From contig JAGVAP010000062.1 of assembly GCA_020060215.1 (NCBI GenBank), forward strand, positions 1-64,000: a DNA stretch of 64,000 nucleotides. Direction: 5' to 3'. Shown here in pieces: positions 17,493 to 26,414 of this stretch (positions within the stretch are counted from its first letter, which is position 1; every line of letters starts with the position of its first letter). The notes beneath the pieces were generated by a model, which saw only the letters and a program-made list of their open reading frames with translations, did not search any database and had not been told where the DNA came from. A program made the position numbers and the translations under genes. This DNA comes from Deltaproteobacteria bacterium. Its GTDB lineage: Bacteria > Desulfobacterota > DSM-4660 > Desulfatiglandales > HGW-15.

Positions 17493-18668
17493 ATGAATAC
17501 GAATACCGTGACGCTACAGAGGGAAAAGGTCTTTGAGGGTCTGAAAAGGGTGGAGAGGTGGGTGGAGGCCCGCGATTACAAGGGGTACGAGCCTTTCGAC
17601 GGGTTGTCATCGATCGTGAGGCCGCTGACCTTCGGAAGCCTCTTTCTGGACAGGATCCTGATGCAGGCGGTCAGGCAGAGTCCCTTCAACCTCCGCCCCC
17701 TGCTGGGCATCAAACCGCTGGATTCCACCATTGGACGGGGGTACATGGCCTGGGGGTATCTCCTCATGCTCAAGACGACCGGGGATCCGGAATATGCATC
17801 GAAGGCCCGCGGGTGTTTCGATTGGCTGATGGAAAACAAATCTCCCGGATACCCCGATTACAGCTGGGGAAAGCATTTCGATTTTGCAAGCCGCGGGGGG
17901 CGGTACCCCAAGTTCGAGCCGATCACGGTGTGGACCAGTCTGATCGGGATGGCCTTTCTGGACGCCTACGAAATCATGGGGGAAGAGGAATATCTGGAGG
18001 TTGCGGAGAGCATCTGCAGGTGGATCCTCCAACTCGGGAGGAACAGTACCGAATACGGTACCTGCCTGAGTTACACGGGATCGGGCAACGGGGTCTCCAC
18101 GATCCACAACCACAGCGTTCTCGCCGCGGCCGTGCTGGCCCGAACGTCAAGACACACGTCGAAGAAGTACCTCAAGATCGCCAGGAACATCATCCGATTC
18201 ACCTGTGGATGCCAGCTCCCCCATGGGGGATGGTACTACGGAGAGGAACCGATATTCCGCTGGATCGACAATTTCCACACCGGCTACGTCCTGGACAGCC
18301 TGAAATACTACATGGAAGCCACCGGGGACGAGGAGTTCAAGGAGAACATGACCCGGGGGCTGGAGTTCTACAAGAGGAGCTTCTTCGAACCGAGCGGCAG
18401 GCCCAAGTACTACTATGACCGGGTCTTCCCCGTAGACAGCCAGTGCGCTTCCCAGGCGATCGACACCCTGGCCAAGTTCGGCGATTCGGACCCGGCCGCC
18501 CTGGCCCTTTCCTCCCGGGTCGCCGCTTGGATGATGGAAAACATGCAGGACCCGGAGGGCTTCTTCTACTACAGACAGTATCCCCTGCTCAAGGCCAAGA
18601 CGCCCATGCTCCATTGGGCCCAGGCCACCATGTACAAGGGGCTTGCGCTGCTGTACGGGAAGCTCTGA
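17493..18668 (+). CDS. Alpha/alpha-toroid protein of EPS loci, function unknown
   Basis: A 391-residue soluble protein. Repeated helix-pair signatures (RGYMAWGYLLMLKTTGD, FDWLMENKSPGYPDYSWG, WTSLIGMAFLDAYEIMG, HNHSVLAAAVLARTS, NFHTGYVLDSLKYYMEATGD) fit an alpha/alpha toroid like those of glycoside hydrolases, lyases and epimerases. Relatives in EPS clusters are often mislabelled delta-aminolevulinic acid dehydratase; no porphobilinogen synthase motif is present. Conserved Trp, Tyr and His residues suggest carbohydrate binding. Start ATG 17493 follows GGAAGGAAGAG; ATG 17466 lies inside the previous gene. No signal peptide, so it may act on a cytoplasmic sugar or precursor. Confidence 0.65.
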   Translation: MNTNTVTLQREKVFEGLKRVERWVEARDYKGYEPFDGLSSIVRPLTFGSLFLDRILMQAVRQSPFNLRPLLGIKPLDSTIGRGYMAWGYLLMLKTTGDPEYASKARGCFDWLMENKSPGYPDYSWGKHFDFASRGGRYPKFEPITVWTSLIGMAFLDAYEIMGEEEYLEVAESICRWILQLGRNSTEYGTCLSYTGSGNGVSTIHNHSVLAAAVLARTSRHTSKKYLKIARNIIRFTCGCQLPHGGWYYGEEPIFRWIDNFHTGYVLDSLKYYMEATGDEEFKENMTRGLEFYKRSFFEPSGRPKYYYDRVFPVDSQCASQAIDTLAKFGDSDPAALALSSRVAAWMMENMQDPEGFFYYRQYPLLKAKTPMLHWAQATMYKGLALLYGKL

Positions 18669-18685
18669 ACGCGCACCGGATCACC

Positions 18686-19594
18686 ATGACCCATGACCTC
18701 GACCATATCTGTGTCTGTATCTGCACCTACCTGAGACCGGCACTGCTCCTGCGTCTCCTGGAGAAGCTGGAGGACCAGGTGACGCGGGGCTCGTTCACGT
18801 TCTCGGCGGTCGTGGTGGACAACGACGTCCATCGTTCCGCTCAGGCCGTGGTCGACGGGTTCAAGGGGCGATCGGGTTTGGCCGTGGAGTACTACGTCGA
18901 GCCCGTTCGGAACATCTCCCTTGCCCGGAACAAGGCGGTGGCCATGTCCAGAGGCAAGTATCTCGCGTTCATCGACGACGACGAATTCCCCGAAAGGACC
19001 TGGCTCTGCCTTTTGCGGGACACATGCCTCCGCACGGGGGGAGAGTGCGTCCTGGGCCCGGTAGAGCCCTTCTACGAAACCAGGCCGCCGGCCTGGGTCG
19101 TCAAAGGGAGACTGTGCGAGAGGGAGCATTTTGAAACCGGTACGGTGATCCGGAGGACGGAACACACGAGGACGGGCAATGTCCTGCTGTTGAGGGAGGT
19201 CTGTCTCGAAAAGGAAGGCCCCTTCGAACCGAGCCTCGGAAGGAGCGGCGGAGAGGACTACGAGTTCTTCCGCTGGATGCTGAACAGGGGCTATACCATC
19301 ACCTGGTGCAACGAGGCCCCCGTCTATGAGAGCGTGCCTCCGGAGAGGATGAGAAGAAGCTACTTTCTGAAGCGGGGCCTCCTGAGGGGAGGGTTGAACG
19401 CGAGAGAAGGAAAGGTGATCAGTGGAAGGACCCTGAGATCGCTGGTCGCGGTCGGCCTGTACTGCGCCGCGCTGCCTCTCCTCGCGTTCCTGGGGCAACA
19501 CCTGGTGATGAAGTACCTGATCAAGTCATGCGACCATGCGGGAAAGCTGCTGGGGCTGTGCGGCATTGAACTCGTGAAGGAGAGGACATTTTGA
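18686..19594 (+). CDS. Glycosyltransferase family 2
   Basis: A 302-residue GT-A enzyme. It begins HICVCICTYLRPALLLRLLE, has VVVDNDVHRSA for the nucleotide site, SLARNKAVAMSRGKYLAFID leading into the DDDE metal site (FIDDDEFP), and GGEDYEFF in the acceptor-binding ED-x-D/E position. A hydrophobic C-terminal stretch (VGLYCAALPLLAFLG) probably anchors it to the inner membrane. Start ATG 18686 lies 17 bp after the previous stop. Its stop TGA overlaps the TTG start of the next gene (TTGA), so the two are coupled. Confidence 0.85.
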   Translation: MTHDLDHICVCICTYLRPALLLRLLEKLEDQVTRGSFTFSAVVVDNDVHRSAQAVVDGFKGRSGLAVEYYVEPVRNISLARNKAVAMSRGKYLAFIDDDEFPERTWLCLLRDTCLRTGGECVLGPVEPFYETRPPAWVVKGRLCEREHFETGTVIRRTEHTRTGNVLLLREVCLEKEGPFEPSLGRSGGEDYEFFRWMLNRGYTITWCNEAPVYESVPPERMRRSYFLKRGLLRGGLNAREGKVISGRTLRSLVAVGLYCAALPLLAFLGQHLVMKYLIKSCDHAGKLLGLCGIELVKERTF

Positions 19595-20457
19595 ATTCCC
19601 CATTCGCAGGAGTCGCCTCCAATCTGAAGCGGGAAAGCGAATCGCTCCCCGAAGATCGGGAACCGGAGCGAAAGGCTGAGCTGGTGATCATCAATGCAGA
19701 CGATCTCGGAAAGGACGAACTCTCCACCCGCTGCATCCTGAAGTGCCGCCGGCGCGGAAGAGTCTCGTCCGTGAGCGCCATGGTCTTCATGCGGAGCTCC
19801 GAAAGGGCTGCGGACGCGGCCCTCGAGGCCGGTATGGATGTAGGGCTGCACCTGAATTTCACGCAGCCGTTGAGCGGCCTGATGAACCAGCCGCTGCTCG
19901 AGCGCTATCACCAATCCGTCGCGGCCTTCCTCCGCGTGACGAAACGCTGTTTCATCTACAACCCCATGTTGCGGCGACAGTTCGAATATGTCTGCCGCGC
20001 CCAGTTCCAGGAATTCCTCCGGCTGTACGGGACGGAGCCCTCCCATGTGGACGGCCACGAGCACATGCATCTGTGCGCGAACATGATCATGGACAGGGTC
20101 ATCCCCCGGGAGTACCCGGTTCGAAGGTCCTTCCATTTTTTCCAGGAGGAGAAGAGCCTTCTCACCCGGCTCTATCGCCGGTCCCTGAACGGGTGGGTGA
20201 GCCGGAATTTCGTCTCCACCGACTTCTTCTTCGACCTCGAACCCATGATCGAAGATCGGCTTCTGCGGATCCTCGCCCTCAGCAGGACCTCGACGGTGGA
20301 GTTGATGGTCCACCCCGAGAGGAAGTCCCAACTGGACTATCTCCTCAGTGACCGATTCCGTTCCTTTCTGGGGAGGGTGAGCGCGGGCACGTGGAAAGAC
20401 CTGATCCCCCGCCGGGGAGAGGGGAGATCGCCGTTTCGGAACAGCGGCGGAAGGTGA
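19591..20457 (+). CDS. ChbG/YdjC/HpnK-family carbohydrate deacetylase
   Basis: A 288-residue protein with the three YdjC metal motifs: IINADDLGKDE (paired aspartates), GLHLNFTQPLSG (histidine) and HVDGHEHMHL (D-x-H-x-H cluster). Family members remove N-acetyl groups from small oligosaccharides or lipid-linked sugars, for example HpnK in hopanoid synthesis. The start is a TTG at 19591 with AAGGAGAG 9 bp upstream, and it overlaps the preceding stop. It is the second deacetylase-like gene in the locus, which suggests that the mature polymer carries free amino groups. The C-terminus continues beyond the usual domain by about 40 residues. Confidence 0.82.
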   Translation: MNSPFAGVASNLKRESESLPEDREPERKAELVIINADDLGKDELSTRCILKCRRRGRVSSVSAMVFMRSSERAADAALEAGMDVGLHLNFTQPLSGLMNQPLLERYHQSVAAFLRVTKRCFIYNPMLRRQFEYVCRAQFQEFLRLYGTEPSHVDGHEHMHLCANMIMDRVIPREYPVRRSFHFFQEEKSLLTRLYRRSLNGWVSRNFVSTDFFFDLEPMIEDRLLRILALSRTSTVELMVHPERKSQLDYLLSDRFRSFLGRVSAGTWKDLIPRRGEGRSPFRNSGGR

Positions 20458-20462
20458 CGGCC

Positions 20463-21332
20463 ATGATGATCGAAAACGTTCCCGTCCTGGTTACAGGCAA
20501 GCTCGTGAGAACGGCGCGGCTGGAGAACGAGTGGCTGGACAGTGTGGCCGAGCCGGAGAGATTCATCCGGCGTCTGGTTGAAACCCGCTCAGGGGCCGAC
20601 TGTCTCACCTTCCGGCAGAAGGTGGGGGAAACCGACGCGAGGTTTCCCTATCCGACCGAGTGGGAGTCTCTCGCGGTCATCCCGGTGTCGGGTTACGAGC
20701 ACTGGCTCAATCACCAGATCAACAGCGGGGCCAAACGGGCGGTCAAGAAGGCGGCCAACAAGGGGGTAGAGGTCAAGACCGTGACCCTCCATGAATCTTT
20801 CGTGGAAGGGGTCACGCGGATCATCAACGAGACACCGATCCGCCAGGGGAGGCCCTACATCCACTACGGGAAAGGCCCGGATTTCGTCAGGGAAGAGTTT
20901 TCGCGGGATCCGGACCGCTGCACCCTGATCGGCGCTTACCTGAAGGGAGAACTCATCGGGTTCATCCAGCTGGGGCATGGGGACGGATGGGTGGTGCCCT
21001 TCGGCATGATTTCCCTTGTCCGGCACCGGGACAAGTCGCCGCAGAACGCCATGCTGGCCAAGACCGTGGAACTCTGCGCGGAAAGAAAGATCCGGTACGT
21101 CCTGTACGGCTTCTGGAGCGCCGGAGGACTCGGGGATTTCAAGAGGAACAACGGGTGCGTGGAGATGAAGGTGCCCAGGTACTATGTGCCCTTGTCGGTC
21201 CAGGGCAGAGTCGCCTGCCGGTTCAAGCTGTACAAGGGGATACGAACGCTCATGCCCGCGGGGATGCGGGAACACGCGCTGGGGCTAAGGCGAAGGTGGT
21301 ATGCGATGAGGTTTGGATCGGTGAAGGAGTAG
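20463..21332 (+). CDS. FemAB-fold/GNAT-like protein 3 (short form)
   Basis: A 289-residue GNAT-like protein. The segment NSGAKRAVKKAANKGVEVKT matches the junction seen in the two FemAB-fold proteins at 8270 and 9311, and YLKGELIGFIQLGHGDGW followed by QNAMLAKTVELCAERKIRYV resembles the acyl-CoA-binding half. It lacks the first full domain of those paralogues, so its activity may differ. Start ATG 20463 (or the next ATG, 20466) has GGAAGGTG about 8 bp upstream. It sits between a deacetylase and the asparagine-synthetase-like gene, 4 bp from the latter, so an amine- or carboxyl-modifying role is plausible. Confidence 0.7.
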   Translation: MMIENVPVLVTGKLVRTARLENEWLDSVAEPERFIRRLVETRSGADCLTFRQKVGETDARFPYPTEWESLAVIPVSGYEHWLNHQINSGAKRAVKKAANKGVEVKTVTLHESFVEGVTRIINETPIRQGRPYIHYGKGPDFVREEFSRDPDRCTLIGAYLKGELIGFIQLGHGDGWVVPFGMISLVRHRDKSPQNAMLAKTVELCAERKIRYVLYGFWSAGGLGDFKRNNGCVEMKVPRYYVPLSVQGRVACRFKLYKGIRTLMPAGMREHALGLRRRWYAMRFGSVKE

Positions 21333-21336
21333 CATC

Positions 21337-23160
21337 ATGCCCGGGATCGTCGGATTCATCAGCACGCTGCCGCATGAGCGTTGCCGGGAACGGCTGGAGG
21401 CGATGGTCGGGGCCATGACCCGGGAGCCGTTCTACAGAAGCGGCACCTACGTCCACGACGGGCTCGGGGTGTACGCAGGATGGGTCTGCCACCCGGGTTC
21501 TTTCTCAGATTGCATGCCGGTCATGAACGAGAAAAGGGACATCCTCATGATTGTCTCGGGAGAGAACTTCAGCGACCCCGGCACCGTGAGTCGCCTGAGA
21601 TCCATGGGACACCGCTGCGGCGACGAGGACGCCCGCTACCTGGTGCACCTCTATGAAGAGAATCCGAAAGGCTTCTACAGGGAGCTCAACGGGTGGCTGA
21701 ATGGCCTGGTGGTCGACCTGCGGGAACCCCGGGTGACCCTCTTCAACGACCGTCTCGGTGTCCATCGGCTCTACGTGTACCAGAACCGCGAGGCGTTCTT
21801 TTTCTCCTCCGAGGCCAAGTCCCTGCTCAGGGTCTTGCCGGAGACCCGGGAAATCGACCCGAGGGGCCTGGGGGAATATCTCAGCTGCGGCTGCGTACTG
21901 GAGAACCGGTCTCTGTACAGGAACGTGACGGTCCTTCCCGCAGGGTCCGCCTGGTCCTGCCGGGGGACGGATCGCTGGGAGAGGGCGCAGTACTTCAGCC
22001 CCGACGAGTGGGAGAGCCTGGCGCCTTTCGGCCGGGAGGAATTCCGGTCGCAGCTGCGGGATACACTGGGCCGGATCGTTCCCCGGTATCTCCTGGGAAG
22101 ACTCCCGGTGGGAATCTCCCTGACGGGGGGATTGGATTCGCGCCTCGTGATGGCCTTTCTGAACGGAGACTCGGGTTCCGTCCCCTGCTATACCTTCGGC
22201 GGTGACGGTTGCGACAGCCTCGACGTGAAGATCGGCCGCAAGGTGGCGGAGGAGTGCGGGCACGCGCACACGGTGCTCAGGCTGGGTGCGGATTTCCTCC
22301 GGCGGTTTCCCGAACAGGTCCAGAGAACGGTCTACATCTCGGACGGAGCACTGGACGCATGCGGGTCCTATGAGCTCTACCTGAACGCGAAGGCGCGCGA
22401 GATCGCACCCGTGAGGGTCACGGGGAACTGGGGGAGCGAGCTTCTCCGCGGGGCAAGGGCCTTCAAGGCGGGGCTGCCTTACCGGAAGGTCTTCGACCCG
22501 GACTTCTACCGCCATGTCGAGGAGGCCACGCGGACCTTCGCCAGGGTGAGCAGCGTTCAGGATCCGACCTTTTCGCTCTTCATCCAGGCGCCGTGGCAGG
22601 GAGCGGGCCGACTGGCCGTGGAGCAGTCCCAACTCATCCAGCGCACGCCCTATATGGACAAGGAGTTCGTCCGGCTCGTCTACCGGGCGCAGAGGGAGGA
22701 TCGAACATCGGACCAAATCTCTCTGCGGCTCCTGGGGGATGCCCATCCCGGGCTTCTCGGGATCCGAACCGACCGAGGCGCCGGCGGCCGTCCCGGGCAA
22801 CCCATTTCCCTCCTTCTGCGCCTGTTCCATGAGGCCGCATTCAAGGCCGAGTACTACTGCGACCACGGAATGCCGCGTTGGCTCTCCCGATGGGACCGGG
22901 CCCTCAGTCGCCTGCACTACGAGCGGCTGTTTCTCGGGCGGCACAAGTTCATGCACTTCCGGCGCTGGCTTCGTTCCGAGCTGGCGGGCTATGTCCGGGA
23001 GATCGTCCTGGACGGCCGCACCCTGTCCAGACCGTTTCTGAACGCACGCCACGTGGAAGAGATGGTCCGCAGGCACCTCCGGGGCGAAGAAAACTACCTC
23101 TATGAGATCGACAAGATCATGACGGTGGAATGGGTCCACAGGCTTTTCCTGGATGGGTGA
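21337..23160 (+). CDS. Asparagine-synthetase-like ATP-dependent ligase lacking the glutaminase cysteine
   Basis: A 607-residue two-domain protein. The N-terminal Ntn-glutaminase-like domain begins MPGIVGF, where active enzymes have MCGI; the nucleophilic cysteine is replaced by proline. The C-terminal synthetase domain has the PP-loop SLTGGLDSRLV (TGGLDS at 263-268) and a conserved acidic PYMDKEFVRLVY region. GGAG 8 bp before ATG 21337 makes the start secure. Without Cys it cannot release ammonia from glutamine, like beta-lactam synthetase, so it may use free ammonia or another amine to make an amide, for instance on a sugar carboxylate (compare WbpS in O-antigen loci). Substrate unknown. Confidence 0.82.
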   Translation: MPGIVGFISTLPHERCRERLEAMVGAMTREPFYRSGTYVHDGLGVYAGWVCHPGSFSDCMPVMNEKRDILMIVSGENFSDPGTVSRLRSMGHRCGDEDARYLVHLYEENPKGFYRELNGWLNGLVVDLREPRVTLFNDRLGVHRLYVYQNREAFFFSSEAKSLLRVLPETREIDPRGLGEYLSCGCVLENRSLYRNVTVLPAGSAWSCRGTDRWERAQYFSPDEWESLAPFGREEFRSQLRDTLGRIVPRYLLGRLPVGISLTGGLDSRLVMAFLNGDSGSVPCYTFGGDGCDSLDVKIGRKVAEECGHAHTVLRLGADFLRRFPEQVQRTVYISDGALDACGSYELYLNAKAREIAPVRVTGNWGSELLRGARAFKAGLPYRKVFDPDFYRHVEEATRTFARVSSVQDPTFSLFIQAPWQGAGRLAVEQSQLIQRTPYMDKEFVRLVYRAQREDRTSDQISLRLLGDAHPGLLGIRTDRGAGGRPGQPISLLLRLFHEAAFKAEYYCDHGMPRWLSRWDRALSRLHYERLFLGRHKFMHFRRWLRSELAGYVREIVLDGRTLSRPFLNARHVEEMVRRHLRGEENYLYEIDKIMTVEWVHRLFLDG

Positions 23161-23257
23161 TCCTTCGCATATCCGAAAGAAACCTCAATCCCTTTCTTGT
23201 GGTCTTGGTCTCTTCGCGGCGAGATTTGATTGCGGCCGCAAAGGCCTGCATCAGGAG
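23161..23257 (+). repeat. Dispersed intergenic element, copy 2
   Basis: Fills the gap before the polymerase gene and ends GATTGCGGCCGCAAAGGCCT (23228-23247) plus GCATCAGGAG. It matches the right ends at 10548 and 51508. The final AGGAG is the ribosome site for ATG 23263. Confidence 0.65.
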
Positions 23258-23262
23258 CGACT

Positions 23263-24651
23263 ATGTCCAGATCCATTGCGTTATGGCTGTGTGTCGGTTT
23301 TGTCCTGTTCCTTTTCATCCAGGACCATCGGGCGAAGAAAAAGGCCTCCTTCGCCCGCTGGCTGGTCCTGGTCTATGTGATCATCATCTCTTCCAGAGCG
23401 GTCTCCCTCTGGTTCAACCTGGGGGTCGAGGTCCGGTCGCCGGACGACTATCTGGAAGGAAGCCCGGTAGACAGGAACATCTACATCGGGTTTCTCTTGC
23501 TGGGGCTTGTCCTGCTCCTCAGGAGAAAGGTGAACTGGGAATGGATATGGCAGAACAACAAATGGATCTTCATCTTTTTCCTCTTTGCCGGGGTCAGCGT
23601 GCTCTGGTCCGACTACACCCTGGTCTCCTTCAAGAGGTGGATCAAGGCCGTTGGGTTGCTCGTCATGGTCATGCTGGTGCTCACCGAGGATGATCCGGTC
23701 GAGGCCCTGCGATGGGTGTTCAGAAAGACCGCCCTGGTGCTCCTTCCCTTTTCCATCCTCCTCATCAAGTACTACCCGGAATTCGGCCGGTCGTACTCTC
23801 TTGCCGGGGGCCAGATGTACACGGGCGTGACCGGGAACAAAAACATGCTGGGGGCCCTCTGCTTCATCGCCGGGGTCTTTTTCGTGTGGGATCTGCTTGC
23901 GCTCAGGAGGGGGAGCGTTGAGGGGGGACGCAGGACCGCATGGATCGACATCCTGATGCTTCTCATGATCGGCTACCTTTTTCAGAAGGCAAACAGCGCC
24001 ACTTCCCTTGTCTGCTTCGTCCTCGGCGTCGGCATCCTGGTCTTCCTGGAGATGCCGGGCGTGAAGAAAAATGTCGGCCACTTCGGGGTCTACGTGGTCG
24101 TCTCCCTGCTGGTGTTCGGCGCCCTCGACGTCCTCTTCGGGCTGGGCGAGGCCATCGTGAGCGGATTGGGACGGGACATGACCCTGACCGGGAGGGTGGA
24201 GATCTGGGATGAGGTCATCAAGATGGCCGAGAATTCGGTCGTGGGGAGCGGATACGAGAGCTTCTGGCTGGGAGACCGGGCGCAGCGCATGTGGGATATC
24301 TACTCGTGGGGCATCAATCAGGCTCATAACGGCTACATCGAAATGTATCTCAATCTCGGGATCATCGGGCTGGTGATGCTCATCCTGCTGATGTTGACCA
24401 GCTACAAGAACGTCCTGCTGACACTGATGTCCGATCATACCATGGGCAGCCTGAGGATGGCCCTGCTCCTCACGACGCTGCTCTACAACTTCGCCGAGGC
24501 CGCCTTCAGGATCGGGCTGGTCTGGTTCATCTTCTTCCTGAGCTGCCTGGATTACAGAGCCGCGCCCGCGGAGAAGGTTCGGCCCAGGCTGAAGGCGGTG
24601 AAAAGGATCCCGACCGGCAGAGCGCCGCGGGCGGCGGCAGACAGGGGCTAG
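23263..24651 (+). CDS. O-antigen ligase/polymerase family membrane protein (Wzy/WaaL-like)
   Basis: A 462-residue protein with about ten hydrophobic segments. The large periplasmic loop carries the family signature: VTGNKNMLGALCFIAG, TLTGRVEIWDEVIKMAENSV and NQAHNGYIEMYLNLGIIGLV, including the conserved H-N-x-Y/F near the end. It is the only Wzy_C-type gene in the window and the flippase follows it, so it probably polymerises the EPS repeat units in the periplasm; a ligase role cannot be excluded. Start ATG 23263 has AGGAG 6 bp upstream, supplied by the dispersed repeat. The C-terminal 25 residues are basic and cytoplasmic. Confidence 0.82.
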   Translation: MSRSIALWLCVGFVLFLFIQDHRAKKKASFARWLVLVYVIIISSRAVSLWFNLGVEVRSPDDYLEGSPVDRNIYIGFLLLGLVLLLRRKVNWEWIWQNNKWIFIFFLFAGVSVLWSDYTLVSFKRWIKAVGLLVMVMLVLTEDDPVEALRWVFRKTALVLLPFSILLIKYYPEFGRSYSLAGGQMYTGVTGNKNMLGALCFIAGVFFVWDLLALRRGSVEGGRRTAWIDILMLLMIGYLFQKANSATSLVCFVLGVGILVFLEMPGVKKNVGHFGVYVVVSLLVFGALDVLFGLGEAIVSGLGRDMTLTGRVEIWDEVIKMAENSVVGSGYESFWLGDRAQRMWDIYSWGINQAHNGYIEMYLNLGIIGLVMLILLMLTSYKNVLLTLMSDHTMGSLRMALLLTTLLYNFAEAAFRIGLVWFIFFLSCLDYRAAPAEKVRPRLKAVKRIPTGRAPRAAADRG

Positions 24652-24710
24652 TGGGGTGCGTCCAGCGCTTCTTCCCGTTTCCATGGATGGCCGGAGCGGA
24701 GGGGCTGTAT

Positions 24711-24729
24711 CGGTCCTCATCAAGGACCG
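24711..24729 (+). other. Hairpin between polymerase and flippase genes
   Basis: CGGTCCT, a CATCA loop and AGGACCG make a perfect 7-bp stem with no T-run after it. It may act in RNA processing or as a pause site rather than as an intrinsic terminator. Confidence 0.4.
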
Positions 24730-24777
24730 GCGTGCTGGAGCGATGAAGGCTTGGAGTGGCCGAAGGATGCCCGGGGC

Positions 24778-26298
24778 ATGAACAGAGAAGATCATTTCCG
24801 AACGCCCACGCCCGAGGACCTGAGGAGCAGAACCGTTGCCGGGGCGGCCGTTACCCTCACCGCCCAGATCGTCGGGAACATCACCCAGCTCATCGGGAGC
24901 GTTGTCCTGGCACGCATCCTGAGCCCCAATGACTTCGGGCTCGTGCTCATGGTCGCTGCGTTCAGCGGTCTCCTGATGAACTTCGGTGTGAACGGTTTTA
25001 CAGAGGCCGTGATCCAGCAACCGGCTCTTCAGCACCGGCAGGTCAACAGCCTTTTCTGGATCAACGCAGCCTGCAGTTCCTCTTTGACCGTGGTCTTCAT
25101 GGCCCTGGGGCCGGTGATCGCCCGGTTTTACGGAGAGCCCGACCTGATCCCGATCACCGTGATCATGGCCTTTTCGATCCTCTTCGGGGGGCTCTCCACG
25201 CAGCACATGGCCCTTCTCAAGAGGAGGATGAGGTTTCATTCCGCCGTCGGGAACGAGGTGACTGCGTGGGTGCTCAGCTATGTTCTGGCCGTTGTCCTCG
25301 CGCTGAGCGGGTTCGGCTACTGGTCCCTGGTGGCAAGACAGGTGGCCTTTACGGTGGCCCTGTGCGCGGGCGGGTGGATCCTCTGCGGCTGGCGCCCGGG
25401 ATTTCCGTCCTGGGGCGGCGAGGTCGGCGGCATGGTGAGATTCGCGTTGAGCACCTACGGCACCTTCATCATGGCCTATTTCGAAAGGAACCTCGACAAG
25501 GTCCTGATCGGGAGGTTTCAGGGGACAAGATGGCTCGGGAGCTATGAGCGGGCCTATACCCTCTTCTCCATACCGGCGGGGCAGCTCACCATCCCCCTGA
25601 CGAACGTGTCCATCGCGGCGTTGAGCCGTCTTCGGGGGGACCCCCTTCGATACCGTCAGGCCTTCCTCAGGGCCGTTTCCCTGGTGGCGTTCCTGGGCAT
25701 GCCCGCCGGGGCCATTCTGACCGTGGTGGGGTACGACATGATCCTTCTCCTGCTCGGCCCGAAATGGGAGCAGGCGGGGGTCATCTTCACGATCTTCGCG
25801 CCCGCTGCAGGCCTGTACATGGTAAGCTCCACGCAGGGTTGGCTGCATTTGTCGCTGGGGAAGGCCAACCGCTGGTTCCGCTGGTCCATGGTCGCATTTC
25901 TGATCACCTCGATCCTGTTCGTCGCCGGCCTGTCCTACGGTGCGACGGGCGTGGCCGTGGGCCGCTTGGTCGCCATTCACCTCCTGGCCGTACCCGGCCT
26001 ATGGTATGCGGGAAGACCGATCCATCTGAAGATCCGATCCGTGATCGCTGTGACGTGGAAGTACTATGTATCCTCTGCATTCGCCGGCCTCCTGACATGG
26101 GCCGTCCTCCAGAACCTGGCCCCATCGGGAGGAACCTGGGAACTCCATGCCTTGCGCCTTCTCCTGGGGTCCACCATCTGCCTGGCCCTCTACCTGGCGT
26201 CGACGATTGCGCTGCATCAGGGCCTGAAGCCGATCGTCGACTTCCTTTTGATCCTGCGGGAATCCTGGAGCGGACTGCGACTGCAGAGGCAGGCATGA
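24778..26298 (+). CDS. Oligosaccharide flippase (Wzx-like, MOP superfamily)
   Basis: A 506-residue polytopic inner-membrane protein. It begins with a short cytoplasmic tail, then SRTVAGAAVTLTAQIVGNIT and VLARILSPNDFGLVLMV, the typical first helices of polysaccharide-synthesis MOP proteins. FERNLDKVLIGRFQGTRWLG and YERAYTLFSIPAGQLTIPLT mark the middle. It should flip undecaprenyl-linked repeat units to the periplasm. Start ATG 24778 has AAGGATG upstream; a TTG at 24751 is in frame but less likely. The 126 bp upstream contain one hairpin and no gene. Confidence 0.85.
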   Translation: MNREDHFRTPTPEDLRSRTVAGAAVTLTAQIVGNITQLIGSVVLARILSPNDFGLVLMVAAFSGLLMNFGVNGFTEAVIQQPALQHRQVNSLFWINAACSSSLTVVFMALGPVIARFYGEPDLIPITVIMAFSILFGGLSTQHMALLKRRMRFHSAVGNEVTAWVLSYVLAVVLALSGFGYWSLVARQVAFTVALCAGGWILCGWRPGFPSWGGEVGGMVRFALSTYGTFIMAYFERNLDKVLIGRFQGTRWLGSYERAYTLFSIPAGQLTIPLTNVSIAALSRLRGDPLRYRQAFLRAVSLVAFLGMPAGAILTVVGYDMILLLLGPKWEQAGVIFTIFAPAAGLYMVSSTQGWLHLSLGKANRWFRWSMVAFLITSILFVAGLSYGATGVAVGRLVAIHLLAVPGLWYAGRPIHLKIRSVIAVTWKYYVSSAFAGLLTWAVLQNLAPSGGTWELHALRLLLGSTICLALYLASTIALHQGLKPIVDFLLILRESWSGLRLQRQA

Positions 26299-26414
26299 AG
26301 GGGCAAGAGGGAAAAGGGGATCACCGCTGAGACGCGGTGCACCATGAGCCTCTCTGTACCAAGAAAGGCAAACCAATCTCCTGCGCGCCAGCGCGCTGCT
26401 TGAAGAGGGTCCGA

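Noticed and set aside
23281..25980. Very long open frame on the - strand (about 900 codons) antisense to the polymerase and flippase genes.
   Set aside because: It is charged, His/Asp/Gln-rich and low in complexity, as expected for antisense of GC-rich membrane-protein codons; the + strand genes have clear family motifs and ribosome sites.
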